Shown: positions 1 to 8,492, counted from the first letter of the stretch. The stretch: DNA of 64,000 nt from Nitrospira sp. (GCA_018242765.1 JAFEBH010000011.1:310001-374000), one strand, 5' to 3'. Numbers and translations: made by a program. The notes: generated by a model not told the origin, from the letters alone.

Positions 1-43
1 TCGTCCTGCTTCTGATCTCGGGGCGAGATAAAGGAAGTGATCC

Positions 44-1105
44 GTGCGAGAGCGGCGGTGGGAAACGACGACGCCATTGGATTTTCAGCAAGCTCTCGCG
101 GTCGGGGAACGGCTGGCGACCCTGGGGGTGAAACCGGTCTCGCCCGCTCAGGATGTCATCTGCTACGTTGAGGAATGGGCGGTTCCTGCTCTCGACGCCT
201 TCGATCAACTTGATCCGTGGGCGACTGAAGACGCGACGTTGATTCATGTGCGGGAGGGGTGGCGCGGCGATTTCTTTCTCCTCTCCGGTGCCTATCATAC
301 GGTCTACCAGCGGCATCAGGACATCGGGACCTATTGTTCCATTAGCCATCCTTGGCGCATCCGGGAACGCCTGCGATTGCACGACCAGCGCGCGATGTGC
401 TGGATCGGATTTCGGCATGCCCATTCGTTCATTCGAGTCCGGCTTCAAACGAACCACGTTATTGCTCCAGGGGAAACGCGGGGTGATGCGGATCGGCTAC
501 GATGGCTGGATGAGCGACGTGCAGCCTTTCTGGAAGCGATCGCCGTTTTGGACCTTCCGATTGAAACCTGCGTGGAGAAAGAGGCGGTGGTCTTGCGGCC
601 CGTTGACACTTCGCTCCCGTTCTTTTGTTCCTGGCCTGATGCGTTTGGTCCCTGCCAATTCGAGTACAACACCTCCGATGCGTTTGAGTTTCTTGTTCCG
701 TCCAGTAAGCTCACAGAGACGTTTCATCCTGAGCCGGCAGGGGTTCGCGCCTATCTGACTGGGTTTTCTGAAGCAGCGTTGGCGGAATTTCACGCCATTG
801 AGCCGAACCCTCGACTCACTTATCGATGCTCGGTCCACTGCCCACTGGATGATCTCCCTGAGGTGCTGACCGCAATCCGGCCAGATGGGGTTCTCTATGC
901 CACGCTCTGTGAGTTTCAAACACAGACGCTTCTGCCTGGCCGTGACGATGCCGCCGCAATCATCGGTATTGTTGGGGGGCATGGACACTTTAAGATCGAA
1001 GCGCGTCTCAATCAGGCACCTCTTCCAGAGGATGAGATGGCGTCATGGTTGGAACGATTAATTGGGCACCAGGTTGCGTATGCCCCGCTGCCTGCCTTTG
1101 TGTGA
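44..1105 (+). CDS. conserved hypothetical protein, 353 aa
   Basis: I do not recognise this family. The frame opens with GTG at 44 and runs 353 codons; no transmembrane segment or signal peptide is visible. The protein is rich in Trp, His and Arg, is probably cytoplasmic and looks globular throughout. The only landmarks are scattered Cys residues and a Gly-rich run (IIGIVGGHGHFK, about residues 305-316). The stop codon lies one base before an inverted-repeat element. The first bases of the window leave too little room to see a promoter, so an upstream operon partner is possible. It is called a gene because of its length and even codon use; no function is proposed. Confidence 0.75.
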   Translation: MRERRWETTTPLDFQQALAVGERLATLGVKPVSPAQDVICYVEEWAVPALDAFDQLDPWATEDATLIHVREGWRGDFFLLSGAYHTVYQRHQDIGTYCSISHPWRIRERLRLHDQRAMCWIGFRHAHSFIRVRLQTNHVIAPGETRGDADRLRWLDERRAAFLEAIAVLDLPIETCVEKEAVVLRPVDTSLPFFCSWPDAFGPCQFEYNTSDAFEFLVPSSKLTETFHPEPAGVRAYLTGFSEAALAEFHAIEPNPRLTYRCSVHCPLDDLPEVLTAIRPDGVLYATLCEFQTQTLLPGRDDAAAIIGIVGGHGHFKIEARLNQAPLPEDEMASWLERLIGHQVAYAPLPAFV

Positions 1106-1106
1106 C

Positions 1107-1275
1107 AGGATGCTGAAAAGGGCCTTCAACTTAGTTCTTGCCTCGAAAACAATCTTCAATATACATCGGAGAGTACGCCTCCGGTATTTTTCTCGTCTGC
1201 GGCCTTGCCTGGTGCAAGGCGCGTTTCGGCGCGCTGGGGTTGAGTGGGTGGGATGATGACCGTTTTGAGCATCCT
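1107..1275. repeat. MITE-like element with 18-bp imperfect terminal inverted repeats
   Basis: The left end, AGGATGCTGAAAAGGGCC (1107-1124), is matched by the inverse of the right end, GACCGTTTTGAGCATCCT (1258-1275), with three mismatches. Inside are smaller stems such as GCCTTGC/GCAAGGC (1202-1220) and the motif GGAGAGTACGCCTCCGG. It fills most of the gap between two genes and begins one base after a stop codon. A related, more worn copy lies at 3716-3797. It encodes nothing credible; a short non-autonomous transposon relic or a folded terminator-like repeat are both possible. Confidence 0.7.
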
Positions 1276-1359
1276 GAGAGGATGCCTCTGAGACGATGTG
1301 GGTTGCCACGCGAATCGGTATTTGCCGTGAAGAATCGGACGAGATTTGCACCGTAACGC

Positions 1360-2469
1360 ATGAGTCCTCTTAGCAAGATCCAGTCTCTTTTAACCAAACC
1401 GTTCATGCCGGCCGTATTTTTTCTATCCGGGGTGATCTACGACACCGTCACGCTTACGCGGATCGACCGGCTTCAGGATAACTTGATCCTCCTGCTGTAT
1501 CTCGCCCTCCTCGGGGCATTGATCGTCCTGACAGGACGGGTTGGGATGGCGTCTCCACCGGATCCGGAACAACTTGCCGCATCCTCTCCCTTCATGCGTT
1601 GGGTATTGGAGCGCCGTCCGTATTATCCCATGGCGAGCCAGTTTCTATTGGGTAGCCTCTTCAGTGCTTATACAATCTTCTACTCGCGAAGCGCCACGTT
1701 CTCCGGTACCGCGGTATTCTTTGCCCTGCTGATCATGCTCTTGGTGGCCAATGAGTTTTTGCGTGACCGGCTTTCAAATATTCGATTGCTGATCTGCCTC
1801 TATGCGGTTGTCTGCTTTGCGTTCTTCACCTTCTTCTTGCCCGTGATCACGGGCTACATGAATGCGGCAATCTTTACGGTCGGGGCGATTCTGAGCGTCG
1901 TGGTGATTTTGCGTGTGGCCCAGTTGATCTATCGGGACCATCCGGACCGCTCACGGGAGGAAGGAATCGGCGTGACCGTTCCTGCCGCGGCACTGATCGG
2001 GGTTCTGGTCGGGTTCTATTTTCTGAATTGGATCCCACCCGTGCCGCTCTCGCTGAAGTTTGGTGGGATCTATCACGATGTGAAGCGACCCGGAGACCAG
2101 TTCGAATTGGCGTTTGAAAAGCGGTGGTATGAGTTCTGGAAACGCTCAGATACGATGTTTCCCTCCAATACGCCGATCTATTGCTTCACCGCCGTGTTTG
2201 CCCCGGTCGATCTCAATACCACGATCTATCATCACTGGTACTATCGCTCCAATAGTAGCCGGTCCTTTACACACGCAGACAGGATTCCACTCAAGATTTC
2301 CGGTGGCCGCGAGGGGGGCTATCGGGCCTATAGCTTTAAGCAACGCCTTGATCCGGGTGACTGGCGAGTGGATGTCGAGGCGGAAGACGGGCGCATTCTT
2401 GGGCGGGTATCCGTCTCGGTGTTGGAACAGGGGGAGACGCAACCGACGCTGACGACTGTGTCCTACTGA
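1360..2469 (+). CDS. polytopic membrane protein with C-terminal DUF2914 domain
   Basis: The 369-residue protein has about six to eight hydrophobic segments in its first 230 residues, then a soluble C-terminal part (about 240-365) with the DUF2914 hallmarks: CFTAVFAP, an IYHHWYY block and ISGGREGGYRAYS, followed by DWRVDVEAEDGRILG. The family is found as a C-terminal domain of bacterial inner-membrane proteins and has no assigned reaction. ATG at 1360 is used. The gene directly precedes the FKBP-like gene, whose frame opens right after this stop, so the two are probably co-transcribed. Role unknown. Confidence 0.85.
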   Translation: MSPLSKIQSLLTKPFMPAVFFLSGVIYDTVTLTRIDRLQDNLILLLYLALLGALIVLTGRVGMASPPDPEQLAASSPFMRWVLERRPYYPMASQFLLGSLFSAYTIFYSRSATFSGTAVFFALLIMLLVANEFLRDRLSNIRLLICLYAVVCFAFFTFFLPVITGYMNAAIFTVGAILSVVVILRVAQLIYRDHPDRSREEGIGVTVPAAALIGVLVGFYFLNWIPPVPLSLKFGGIYHDVKRPGDQFELAFEKRWYEFWKRSDTMFPSNTPIYCFTAVFAPVDLNTTIYHHWYYRSNSSRSFTHADRIPLKISGGREGGYRAYSFKQRLDPGDWRVDVEAEDGRILGRVSVSVLEQGETQPTLTTVSY

Positions 2470-2502
2470 GGCTGTGTCCTGAAACGACTCGGCGGTCTGA
2501 AG

Positions 2503-2886
2503 TTGCTCGAAGAGCGAGAAGGGGAGGGGCGAGAGGTCCAACGAGGTGACCACGTCATCGATCACGCTCGTACTGTTCTGAATCAAGGCGAGGAGGTCAG
2601 GATGCAGGAGGAGCAGATTAGGTATCTGCCGGAGGAAATGATTCGAGTCGTCGACAACGCCACTTTGGTTGACCACACAACCAGGCTCAGTAGCCGCCAG
2701 ATGGTGGTTGACGTGGAACATGCGCTGATGGGTATGAAAGTCGGCGGCTACTGGAAGATTCGCATCAGCCCGCATCTAGCCTATCGGAACAAAGGCGTTC
2801 CTGGGTCTATTTCGGCTGATGCATTCCTGGTGGTCGAAGTCTGGTTGCGAGCAATAGTGGGAGAGGGTAAAGTGGCACTTCTATGA
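2503..2886 (+). CDS. divergent FKBP-type peptidyl-prolyl isomerase-like protein
   Basis: The C-terminal half carries the FKBP signature: a GM-KVGGYWKIRISPHLAY stretch, KGVPG, then an Ala-rich turn leading to FLVVEVWL (about residues 77-119). The N-terminal half fits the first FKBP strands (a GDHVIDHARTVL segment) but the usual YTG and FDS residues of the active pocket are missing, so it may be a binding fold without isomerase activity. TTG at 2503 is the first usable start; the frame is open back to 2470, so a CTG or other start is not excluded. The stop overlaps the next start (ATGA, 2883-2886), which argues for a translated gene despite the unusual start. Confidence 0.6.
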   Translation: MLEEREGEGREVQRGDHVIDHARTVLNQGEEVRMQEEQIRYLPEEMIRVVDNATLVDHTTRLSSRQMVVDVEHALMGMKVGGYWKIRISPHLAYRNKGVPGSISADAFLVVEVWLRAIVGEGKVALL

Positions 2887-3245
2887 GCCAACGGACCTTA
2901 TCGGCTTGCCCCTCCAGCCCCAATTGTGTCTCGACCCAGGCGAGTGATGAGAGCCATGCGATTGCGCCATTTCTGTATAAGAAGTCTCGTGCTGAAGCCA
3001 AGGAAGCGTTGAAGGCGATTGTTGCGAGCTTGCCTCGTGCCAAACTCATTGAGGAAGATGAGTCGTACCTCCATTATGAGTTCACCAGTCTTCTGCTTCG
3101 GTTTATCGACGACGTGGAGTTTGTTCTTGATGAGACGGCCAAGACTGTTCATTTCCGTTCGGCGTCCCGGACCGGGTATAGCGATCTTGGGGTCAACCGT
3201 CGACGTATGGAGCAGGTACGGACATTGGTATCGGGAAAACTATAG
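2883..3245 (+). CDS. DUF1499 family protein
   Basis: A 120-residue soluble protein with the DUF1499 pattern: an N-terminal CPSSPNCVST cysteine motif, a middle segment resembling LIEEDESYLHYEFTSLLLRF, and the closing RSASRTGYSDLGVNRRRME signature. The reaction is unknown; members are small bacterial or plastid proteins. Its ATG overlaps the stop of the FKBP-like gene by four bases, implying translational coupling. No signal peptide is seen here, so the two cysteines are probably intracellular. Confidence 0.88.
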   Translation: MSQRTLSACPSSPNCVSTQASDESHAIAPFLYKKSRAEAKEALKAIVASLPRAKLIEEDESYLHYEFTSLLLRFIDDVEFVLDETAKTVHFRSASRTGYSDLGVNRRRMEQVRTLVSGKL

Positions 3246-3311
3246 GAATTTCAAGAATTCCTTGGACTGGTGTCGTGCTCTTGTTATGGTGACGGAACAG
3301 GAGGCGCTGTC

Positions 3312-3635
3312 ATGGGATTTAAGCGCAAGTCGTCACGTGTTGATGTTGGCCGGAGCGGGCGGTTACGACGTGGGGGGCTTACGGCACCATGTACGGTGCT
3401 GGATGTGAGTGAGTCCGGCGTTCGCGTGGAGAGCCGCCTTTATGCGAAGAGCGGTGACGCGCTGCAACTCACAATGGAGTTGCAGCCAGGGAAACCCGTA
3501 ACCTGTGAGTTGGAAGTTGTTCATGTCCGCTCACCGAAACTGGGTGCAAAGATTGTTTCTATGAGCCCTGAGAATCGGGAGCAGTTGGCCCACGCGCTTG
3601 ATGACCAGGTCCAACGTAACTTTTCTCGCCATTAA
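3312..3635 (+). CDS. PilZ domain protein (c-di-GMP receptor type)
   Basis: A 107-residue single-domain PilZ protein. Both c-di-GMP contact motifs are visible: RKSSR (RxxxR) near residue 4 and DVSESG (DxSxxG) near residue 34. PilZ domains bind cyclic di-GMP and then act on partners in motility, secretion or polysaccharide export; the partner cannot be named here. ATG 3312 is chosen over upstream frames because AGGAGG lies seven bases before it. It is the only plus-strand PilZ gene among five in the window. Confidence 0.9.
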   Translation: MGFKRKSSRVDVGRSGRLRRGGLTAPCTVLDVSESGVRVESRLYAKSGDALQLTMELQPGKPVTCELEVVHVRSPKLGAKIVSMSPENREQLAHALDDQVQRNFSRH

Positions 3636-4087
3636 CCTTTCACACCTTCCCTTGCGAACCTGGGGCTCGAGAGTTGTTCCACTGATCCAATTGGCTCTGC
3701 TAACGGTCTACTAACAAAGGCCATCAGCGCTGTTCTCGCATCGCTCAGAGGCCCAACGTACACCACTCTGTACGCCTTGATGGACGGCCTTTTTGATCAG
3801 TCCCCAGGCTGATCTGGATCGGGGCCTTCTCTCTACGCATCTGGAATCCGGGCTTGGATAGCGTTCTCATCATTGAGTAACAGGGCTGGCCAGCTCTAGC
3901 GAGAGTTCGGCATGATGGGCTTCAAGCGGATTTGGATTGTCCGGAGTGAGTCTGCATGACAGGCAGTTATCAGCCGGGAGACGAAGCAAGCAGGGTTCTG
4001 TGAGTGAATGCCGGTGGTGACTTCGGTGACGCAGTAAAGTGGGAGCGGTAGACATTAAAGCTGAAAATGACAAGTAAAGTCATGTGG
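3636..4087. other. intergenic region without a credible gene
   Basis: About 450 bases between the PilZ gene and the small zinc-ribbon gene. Apart from the inverted-repeat element at 3716-3797 nothing is supported: the short minus-strand frames here show no domain, no good ribosome site and shadow-like composition. Confidence 0.5.
3716..3797. repeat. degenerate copy of the dispersed hairpin repeat
   Basis: AAAGGCCATCA at the left is answered by TGATGGACGGCCTTTTT at the right, giving a long interrupted stem; the inside holds GTTCTCGCATCGCTCAGAGG and a GTAC-centred stem. Its ends and inner stems resemble the element at 1107-1275, but the outer AGGATGCTG terminus has decayed (TACTAAC/GATCAG). 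Read on the plus strand the right arm ends in a T-run, so it could also act as a terminator for the PilZ gene. Confidence 0.6.
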
Positions 4088-4252
4088 TTACGACTTCGGT
4101 GCCAATCGTCGTGTGTGCTGAAAAATGCACTTGGGACAGGTGTAATGGATGAACTGCTTTCCCCCAACCAGTCGCTTGGTCATGGGCACCTTGCACCACG
4201 TGCAGAGGCGATCGGGCAACTCGATTCGAGGTACGTCTGAAGTAGAGACCAT
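4088..4252 (-). CDS. small zinc-ribbon-like protein, 54 aa
   Basis: A 54-residue frame with two CxxC knuckles, CTWC (about 17-20) and CPKC (about 39-42), spaced 18 residues apart as in a minimal zinc ribbon. ATG at 4252 is preceded by AGGAA. No further domain is present. It probably binds zinc and perhaps nucleic acid or a protein, but no partner is evident; it stands alone between intergenic stretches. The paired knuckles make a chance frame unlikely, yet the gene is short. Confidence 0.55.
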   Translation of the reverse strand: MVSTSDVPRIELPDRLCTWCKVPMTKRLVGGKQFIHYTCPKCIFQHTRRLAPKS

Positions 4253-4359
4253 GATGCCTATTCTTCCTGAGCGATGAGACCTTGTCAACTCATCGATGCG
4301 ACCTTCTTGCCGGGGCCAAAATATTCTTGATCATCCCATACGATCGAAAAAAAACATGG

Positions 4360-4386
4360 TATAGTTCACGCATGACAGGTCCTGTC
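4360..4386 (+). promoter_or_regulatory. possible promoter -10 box and small inverted repeat before the SpeD-like gene
   Basis: TATAGT at 4360-4365 resembles a sigma-70 -10 box; no convincing -35 hexamer is seen at the usual distance. Just downstream GACAGG-T-CCTGTC (4374-4386) forms a perfect six-base inverted repeat that would sit in the 5' leader. An AGAAAGG ribosome site follows before ATG 4422. Confidence 0.35.
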
Positions 4387-4421
4387 TCTTCAACCTTCTT
4401 ACAGAAAGGGAACCCCCCTCT

Positions 4422-4862
4422 ATGAGTACCTCGGCTAGTTCCGAGTCCACGATCTTACCATCCACTGCCCCTGAGGCTGCTGCCCGTCCTATCCAGGATA
4501 TGGTGGGAAGCGGCAAGGCTTGGGGACTCTGCACCGCTGTTGACCTCCACGATTGCAATCCTGAACTTATTCGAGATGCTGAATATATCAAGCGCTATGT
4601 AGTCGAGCTCTGCGAGCTCATCGAAATGAAACGCTTCGGCGAATGTCAGGTCGTCGATTTCGGCGACGGACCTGTGGCTGGGTATTCGATGGTACAGCTG
4701 ATTTCCACGTCCTTAATCAGCGGTCATTTTGCCAATGCCACCAACCATGCCTACCTCGACATTTTCAGCTGCAAAGGGTATGATCCGGCAGTTGTCGAGT
4801 CGTTTTCAAAGGAATTTTTCGGTGCCCGTCGTAGCGTTGCGACGGCCACGCTTCGCTACTAG
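4422..4862 (+). CDS. SpeD/AdoMetDC-fold pyruvoyl decarboxylase homologue with altered active site
   Basis: The 146-residue protein follows the bacterial S-adenosylmethionine decarboxylase (SpeD) fold in its C-terminal 115 residues. Aligning by spacing, the self-cleaving Ser is S97, the catalytic His is H102 and the catalytic Cys is C117: the Ser-to-Cys spacing of 20 is the same as in canonical SpeD. However the residue before S97 is Thr rather than Glu, the one after it is Leu rather than His, and the HTWPE block is replaced by HFANA. These positions help shape the AdoMet pocket. Known relatives with such changes have become pyruvoyl ornithine or arginine decarboxylases, so a new substrate is plausible. 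A strong hairpin follows the gene; no spermidine synthase is nearby. The N-terminal 25 residues are Ser/Ala-rich and extra. Confidence 0.8.
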   Translation: MSTSASSESTILPSTAPEAAARPIQDMVGSGKAWGLCTAVDLHDCNPELIRDAEYIKRYVVELCELIEMKRFGECQVVDFGDGPVAGYSMVQLISTSLISGHFANATNHAYLDIFSCKGYDPAVVESFSKEFFGARRSVATATLRY

Positions 4863-4889
4863 ACTCTTCATCTACGGTGATGATCGCCT

Positions 4890-4914
4890 CGGGGGCGCAC
4901 AGTTGGCGCCCCCG
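4890..4914 (+). terminator. rho-independent-type terminator after the SpeD-like gene
   Basis: A perfect nine-base stem CGGGGGCGC / GCGCCCCCG encloses a seven-base loop, followed by ACGTGTTTTA. It ends the SpeD-like transcript and separates it from the SCP2 gene. Confidence 0.75.
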
Positions 4915-4955
4915 ACGTGTTTTATGAATCTTCTCATCATGAGTGATATTCAGCT

Positions 4956-5294
4956 ATGAAGGTCACGACCATCCAAGAGGTGCTCCGTTCCTTGCCCGCC
5001 AAGTTTGATAGGGAGGCGGCAGAAAATCTCGATGCGGTCTATCAGTTCGATCTCCAGGGAGATCAAGGCGGACAGTATCATTTGGTGGTACAGAATGGGA
5101 CCTGTGTGGTGAAAGACGGGGCTCATGCTGATCCTCACGTGACATTGTCTATGACCGGGGAAGACTGCATCAAGGTCTTGAACGGACAAGTGAGCGGGAT
5201 GATGATGGCCATGTCAGGACGGTTACAGGTCACCGGGGATATTGGACTGGCCATGCAGCTGAAGTCCTTGTTTCCCAATATCACCGCAGAGTGA
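4956..5294 (+). CDS. SCP2 sterol-carrier domain protein
   Basis: A 112-residue stand-alone SCP2 domain: an N-terminal helix, a YQFDLQG strand, VKDGAHADPHVTLSMTGED and the C-terminal MSGRLQVTGDIGLAMQLKSLF pattern typical of the fold. Such proteins bind lipids or acyl-CoA in a hydrophobic tunnel; in bacteria the ligand is seldom known. ATG 4956 follows the upstream terminator by about 40 bases. It converges with the RND pump gene, leaving only five bases between the two ends. Confidence 0.88.
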   Translation: MKVTTIQEVLRSLPAKFDREAAENLDAVYQFDLQGDQGGQYHLVVQNGTCVVKDGAHADPHVTLSMTGEDCIKVLNGQVSGMMMAMSGRLQVTGDIGLAMQLKSLFPNITAE

Positions 5295-5299
5295 TGCCC

Positions 5300-8200
5300 C
5301 TACTCGGCAGCCGCAACGGTATTGGGCGCCGCTGGTGTGGAATGGTGTCGCTCTTCCTCCAGATTTCTTGGGATCCATCCTTCTAAGATCATATACATCG
5401 TTGGGATGAGAAACACAGTGAGTAGGGTAGAGACACTCAGGCCTCCCACCACGGCTCGTGCAAGTGGCGCATTCGTTTCTCCGCCTGTCCCCAGTCCGAT
5501 TGCCATGGGCAGGAGCCCAAAGATCGTTGCCAGTGAGGTCATAAGAATTGGCCGCAGCCTGATGCGTGCAGCGGTGATCACGGCACTCTGAAGGGGGGTG
5601 CCTCGGCGTCGCAAGACGTTGGTGTAATCGACCAGCAAAACCCCGTTCGAAACCACTATCCCAAACATCATGATGATGCCCATCAGCGACGCGGTCGATA
5701 GGGTCGTATTTGTGAGGAACAGGATCAGGACAACACCGGGGAAGCCCATCGGCACCGAAAACATGATGATGAACGGATCGATGAGCGATTTGAACTGGGC
5801 AGCCATTACCATATAGACTAGTAAGAGCGCCAATATAATTGCGAACTGCATCCCATGAAAGGTTTCCCGCTGTTGCTGAATTTGCCCGGCGAGTTTGATG
5901 CTGAATCCTGCCGGCAGCTGAAGTGCGGCAAAGGCTGACTCCAGATCGTCAGCAATCTCACCGAGTGTGCGAGTGGTGGGATTGGCAGTCAGGTGAATCA
6001 CGCGCTGGAAATATTTCCGATCGATTTTGACCGGGCCCGCATTCAGTTTGAGCGACGCCACATTCTTCAGTAAGACCGGCTCACCGGTCTTGGTCGTGAG
6101 GAGGATATTGTCCAGATCGGTGAGAGCGTCTCGATGTTCCTCAGCTAGCCAGGCGCTGATGAAGTACTCGTTCCCGTTGTGCGGGTCGGTGTAGATGATG
6201 GGGTCGGTTTGGCCGTTTCCGTTTAATGAGAAGAGGACGGTATTGGCGACATCTGCTTCGCTGATACCAAGCAGTGCGGCTTTTTCTCGATCGACCGTGA
6301 TATTGATTTCCGGGTAGTTTTCTTCCCGACTGGGCTCGATGTCGGCCAGACCGGGAGTCTGCTCCATGATCTCCCTGACCTGTGCGATAACCTCCCGTGC
6401 CTTGTCAAAATCGTAACCATAAATTTCGACATCGACGGCCTTTTGTGACCCGAAGCTGGTGACGCGTTTGACGATCCCTCCAGGGTCGAAATACATCGAG
6501 ACACCGGGGAACAGCCTCAAGATCCTCGGACGGACATCGTTCATGATGTCGACTTGGTTCCTGGTCCGTTTCTCTGGTGAGACCAGATACACTTGAATCG
6601 ATGAGGTATGCGGGCCGGTATTGGGGTTGAACAGTGATGCCCGGCCTTGGGACAGGATGCCCGTGCTGGAGACAATGGTTTCCAGTTCATTCGCAGGGAT
6701 CACCGTACGAAGAACACGCTCGACTTCGATAACTTGTTGTTCGGTCTTTTCAACTCGTTGGCCGACTGGGGCCCTGAGGACAATGCGAAACTGACTCTCA
6801 TCGGACACAGGCAGGAATTCTGTTCCAATTCGAGGGATCAAGGTGAGTGATCCCAGGAAGATCAGCAGGACCGCACTGATGAAGAGACGACGATGACAAA
6901 GGACCCACCGTAAGGAATCTTCATAACCCCTATCGAACGAGTCATAGCGGCGGCGACTCCATTCCATGAGTGTGGCCAGCCAGCGTGGCATTGCCCGATG
7001 GGCTTCTTGTTCAGGTCGGAGGAATTTGTAACAGAGGGCAGGTGTGACAGTGCGAGAGACCAAGAAGGATGTAAAGAGCGCGATCGCGATGGTGACTGTC
7101 AACGGAATCAGCAACAAGCGCGCGATACCGACGACAAAAAACATGGGTAGGAAGACCACCACCGTCGTCACGGTCGATGCCAAAATCGGCATGGCTACTT
7201 CTCGGGCGGCATGGAGGATGCTGTCCCAACGGCTCGGATTGGTATTGAGGTGCCGTTGGATGTTTTCTAATTCCACGATGGAATCATCAACCAGCCGACC
7301 GATGCCGAGTGCCAGCCCTCCAAGCGTGAAGACGTTCAGGGTTTGCCCGGTGAAATAGAGGACGACAAAGGTAACGAGCATGGAGAGCGGAATAGCAACG
7401 GAGACGATCACGGTGCTCGTCAGGTTACGCAGGAAAATGAAAATCACTGCTGCGGCCAGTAACGAGCCGTGAAGGGCCTGTTCGACGAGATTTTGGATGG
7501 ATTGGCGTATGTAGAGCGATTGGTCGAACGAAATACTGAGACTCACTCCTTCAGGAACGCCAAGCATTTTGGGGATGGCTGCACGGAGGGCATCCACGAC
7601 CTCGACTGTGTTGGCGATGGGTTGTTTGTTCACGCGAAGGAACACGGATCTGGCGCCGTCGGCACGGACGATATTAGTTTGGATGTCTGATGAATCGGTC
7701 ACGGTTCCCACGTCGCGCACGCGGACCGGGTTGCCTTGCGGATTTACCTTGATGATGACGTCCTGAATCGGTTCAACGGTGCGAAATTGATTGTTGGTAA
7801 ACACGTTGTAGTCGAGGTTGCCAGCTTTCACGTCACCGGAGGGGAGAATGACGTTGGCGGCCTTGACGGAGTTCACGACATCAAGAATGGAAAGCCCGCG
7901 TGCACTCAGCAGCGCTGGGTCGAGATTAATATTGATTTGGCGGATTTTTCCGCCTTCGACCGTGGCTGCCGCGACATTTGCGATCTGCTCGATCTGTGGG
8001 GCAATGGTGTTGTACGCCAGATCATACAGGGCTCGTTCGTCCAGCTCGTCACTTGAAACCGACACGATGGAGACGGGGATATTGGATACGTCAAATTTAA
8101 CGATAAAGGGTTGCAGAATGCCTGGCGGGAGACTATTCAAAATTTGGGTAATGCGCTGCATCACCTCCATCTGGCCAACGTTGATATCGGCTCCCCAGTT

Positions 8201-8485
8201 GAACCAGATTTGCACCGCTCCAAGACCCTGCTTGCTGAATGATTCCACGTGCTCAACGTTGGACGCAGAGCTGACCGCTTTCTCAATCGGGTACACCACG
8301 CTTTGTTCAATGTCGAGCGGAGGAGCCCCTTTATAGATGACACCGACAAAGGCAACAGGGACCTGGATTTGCGGAAAAAGGTCCACGGGCAAGCGTTGGA
8401 GGGCTGTGAGCCCCAGCACGACCATCGCAAGCGAGAGCATGAGGATTCCGATGCGATTGCGCAATGCAATGAGGGTCAGCCACAT
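5300..8485 (-). CDS. RND-family efflux pump, inner-membrane permease
   Basis: A full-length 1061-residue RND transporter of the AcrB/HAE type, driven by proton import. The N-terminal helix (RNRIGILMLSLAMVVLG) is followed by a large periplasmic loop, then TM2-6 with the paired aspartates of TM4 (GRLVDDSIVELEN, about residues 390-402) that relay protons; the pattern repeats in the second half. It is the last gene of the TetR-adaptor-pump locus. ATG 8485 gives the usual N-terminus, though the ribosome site is weak and lies beside a 7-bp tandem repeat. No outer-membrane TolC partner is in the window, so that part must come from elsewhere. Substrate unknown. Confidence 0.95.
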   Translation of the reverse strand: MWLTLIALRNRIGILMLSLAMVVLGLTALQRLPVDLFPQIQVPVAFVGVIYKGAPPLDIEQSVVYPIEKAVSSASNVEHVESFSKQGLGAVQIWFNWGADINVGQMEVMQRITQILNSLPPGILQPFIVKFDVSNIPVSIVSVSSDELDERALYDLAYNTIAPQIEQIANVAAATVEGGKIRQININLDPALLSARGLSILDVVNSVKAANVILPSGDVKAGNLDYNVFTNNQFRTVEPIQDVIIKVNPQGNPVRVRDVGTVTDSSDIQTNIVRADGARSVFLRVNKQPIANTVEVVDALRAAIPKMLGVPEGVSLSISFDQSLYIRQSIQNLVEQALHGSLLAAAVIFIFLRNLTSTVIVSVAIPLSMLVTFVVLYFTGQTLNVFTLGGLALGIGRLVDDSIVELENIQRHLNTNPSRWDSILHAAREVAMPILASTVTTVVVFLPMFFVVGIARLLLIPLTVTIAIALFTSFLVSRTVTPALCYKFLRPEQEAHRAMPRWLATLMEWSRRRYDSFDRGYEDSLRWVLCHRRLFISAVLLIFLGSLTLIPRIGTEFLPVSDESQFRIVLRAPVGQRVEKTEQQVIEVERVLRTVIPANELETIVSSTGILSQGRASLFNPNTGPHTSSIQVYLVSPEKRTRNQVDIMNDVRPRILRLFPGVSMYFDPGGIVKRVTSFGSQKAVDVEIYGYDFDKAREVIAQVREIMEQTPGLADIEPSREENYPEINITVDREKAALLGISEADVANTVLFSLNGNGQTDPIIYTDPHNGNEYFISAWLAEEHRDALTDLDNILLTTKTGEPVLLKNVASLKLNAGPVKIDRKYFQRVIHLTANPTTRTLGEIADDLESAFAALQLPAGFSIKLAGQIQQQRETFHGMQFAIILALLLVYMVMAAQFKSLIDPFIIMFSVPMGFPGVVLILFLTNTTLSTASLMGIIMMFGIVVSNGVLLVDYTNVLRRRGTPLQSAVITAARIRLRPILMTSLATIFGLLPMAIGLGTGGETNAPLARAVVGGLSVSTLLTVFLIPTMYMILEGWIPRNLEEERHHSTPAAPNTVAAAE

Positions 8486-8492
8486 ATAAGTT

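Noticed and set aside
1138..1356. Plus-strand 72-codon frame
   Set aside because: It lies inside the inverted-repeat element, starts at a poor codon context and has no domain.
2146..2775. Minus-strand frame of 209 codons
   Set aside because: It lies opposite the end of the DUF2914 gene and the FKBP-like gene, both of which have recognisable domains.
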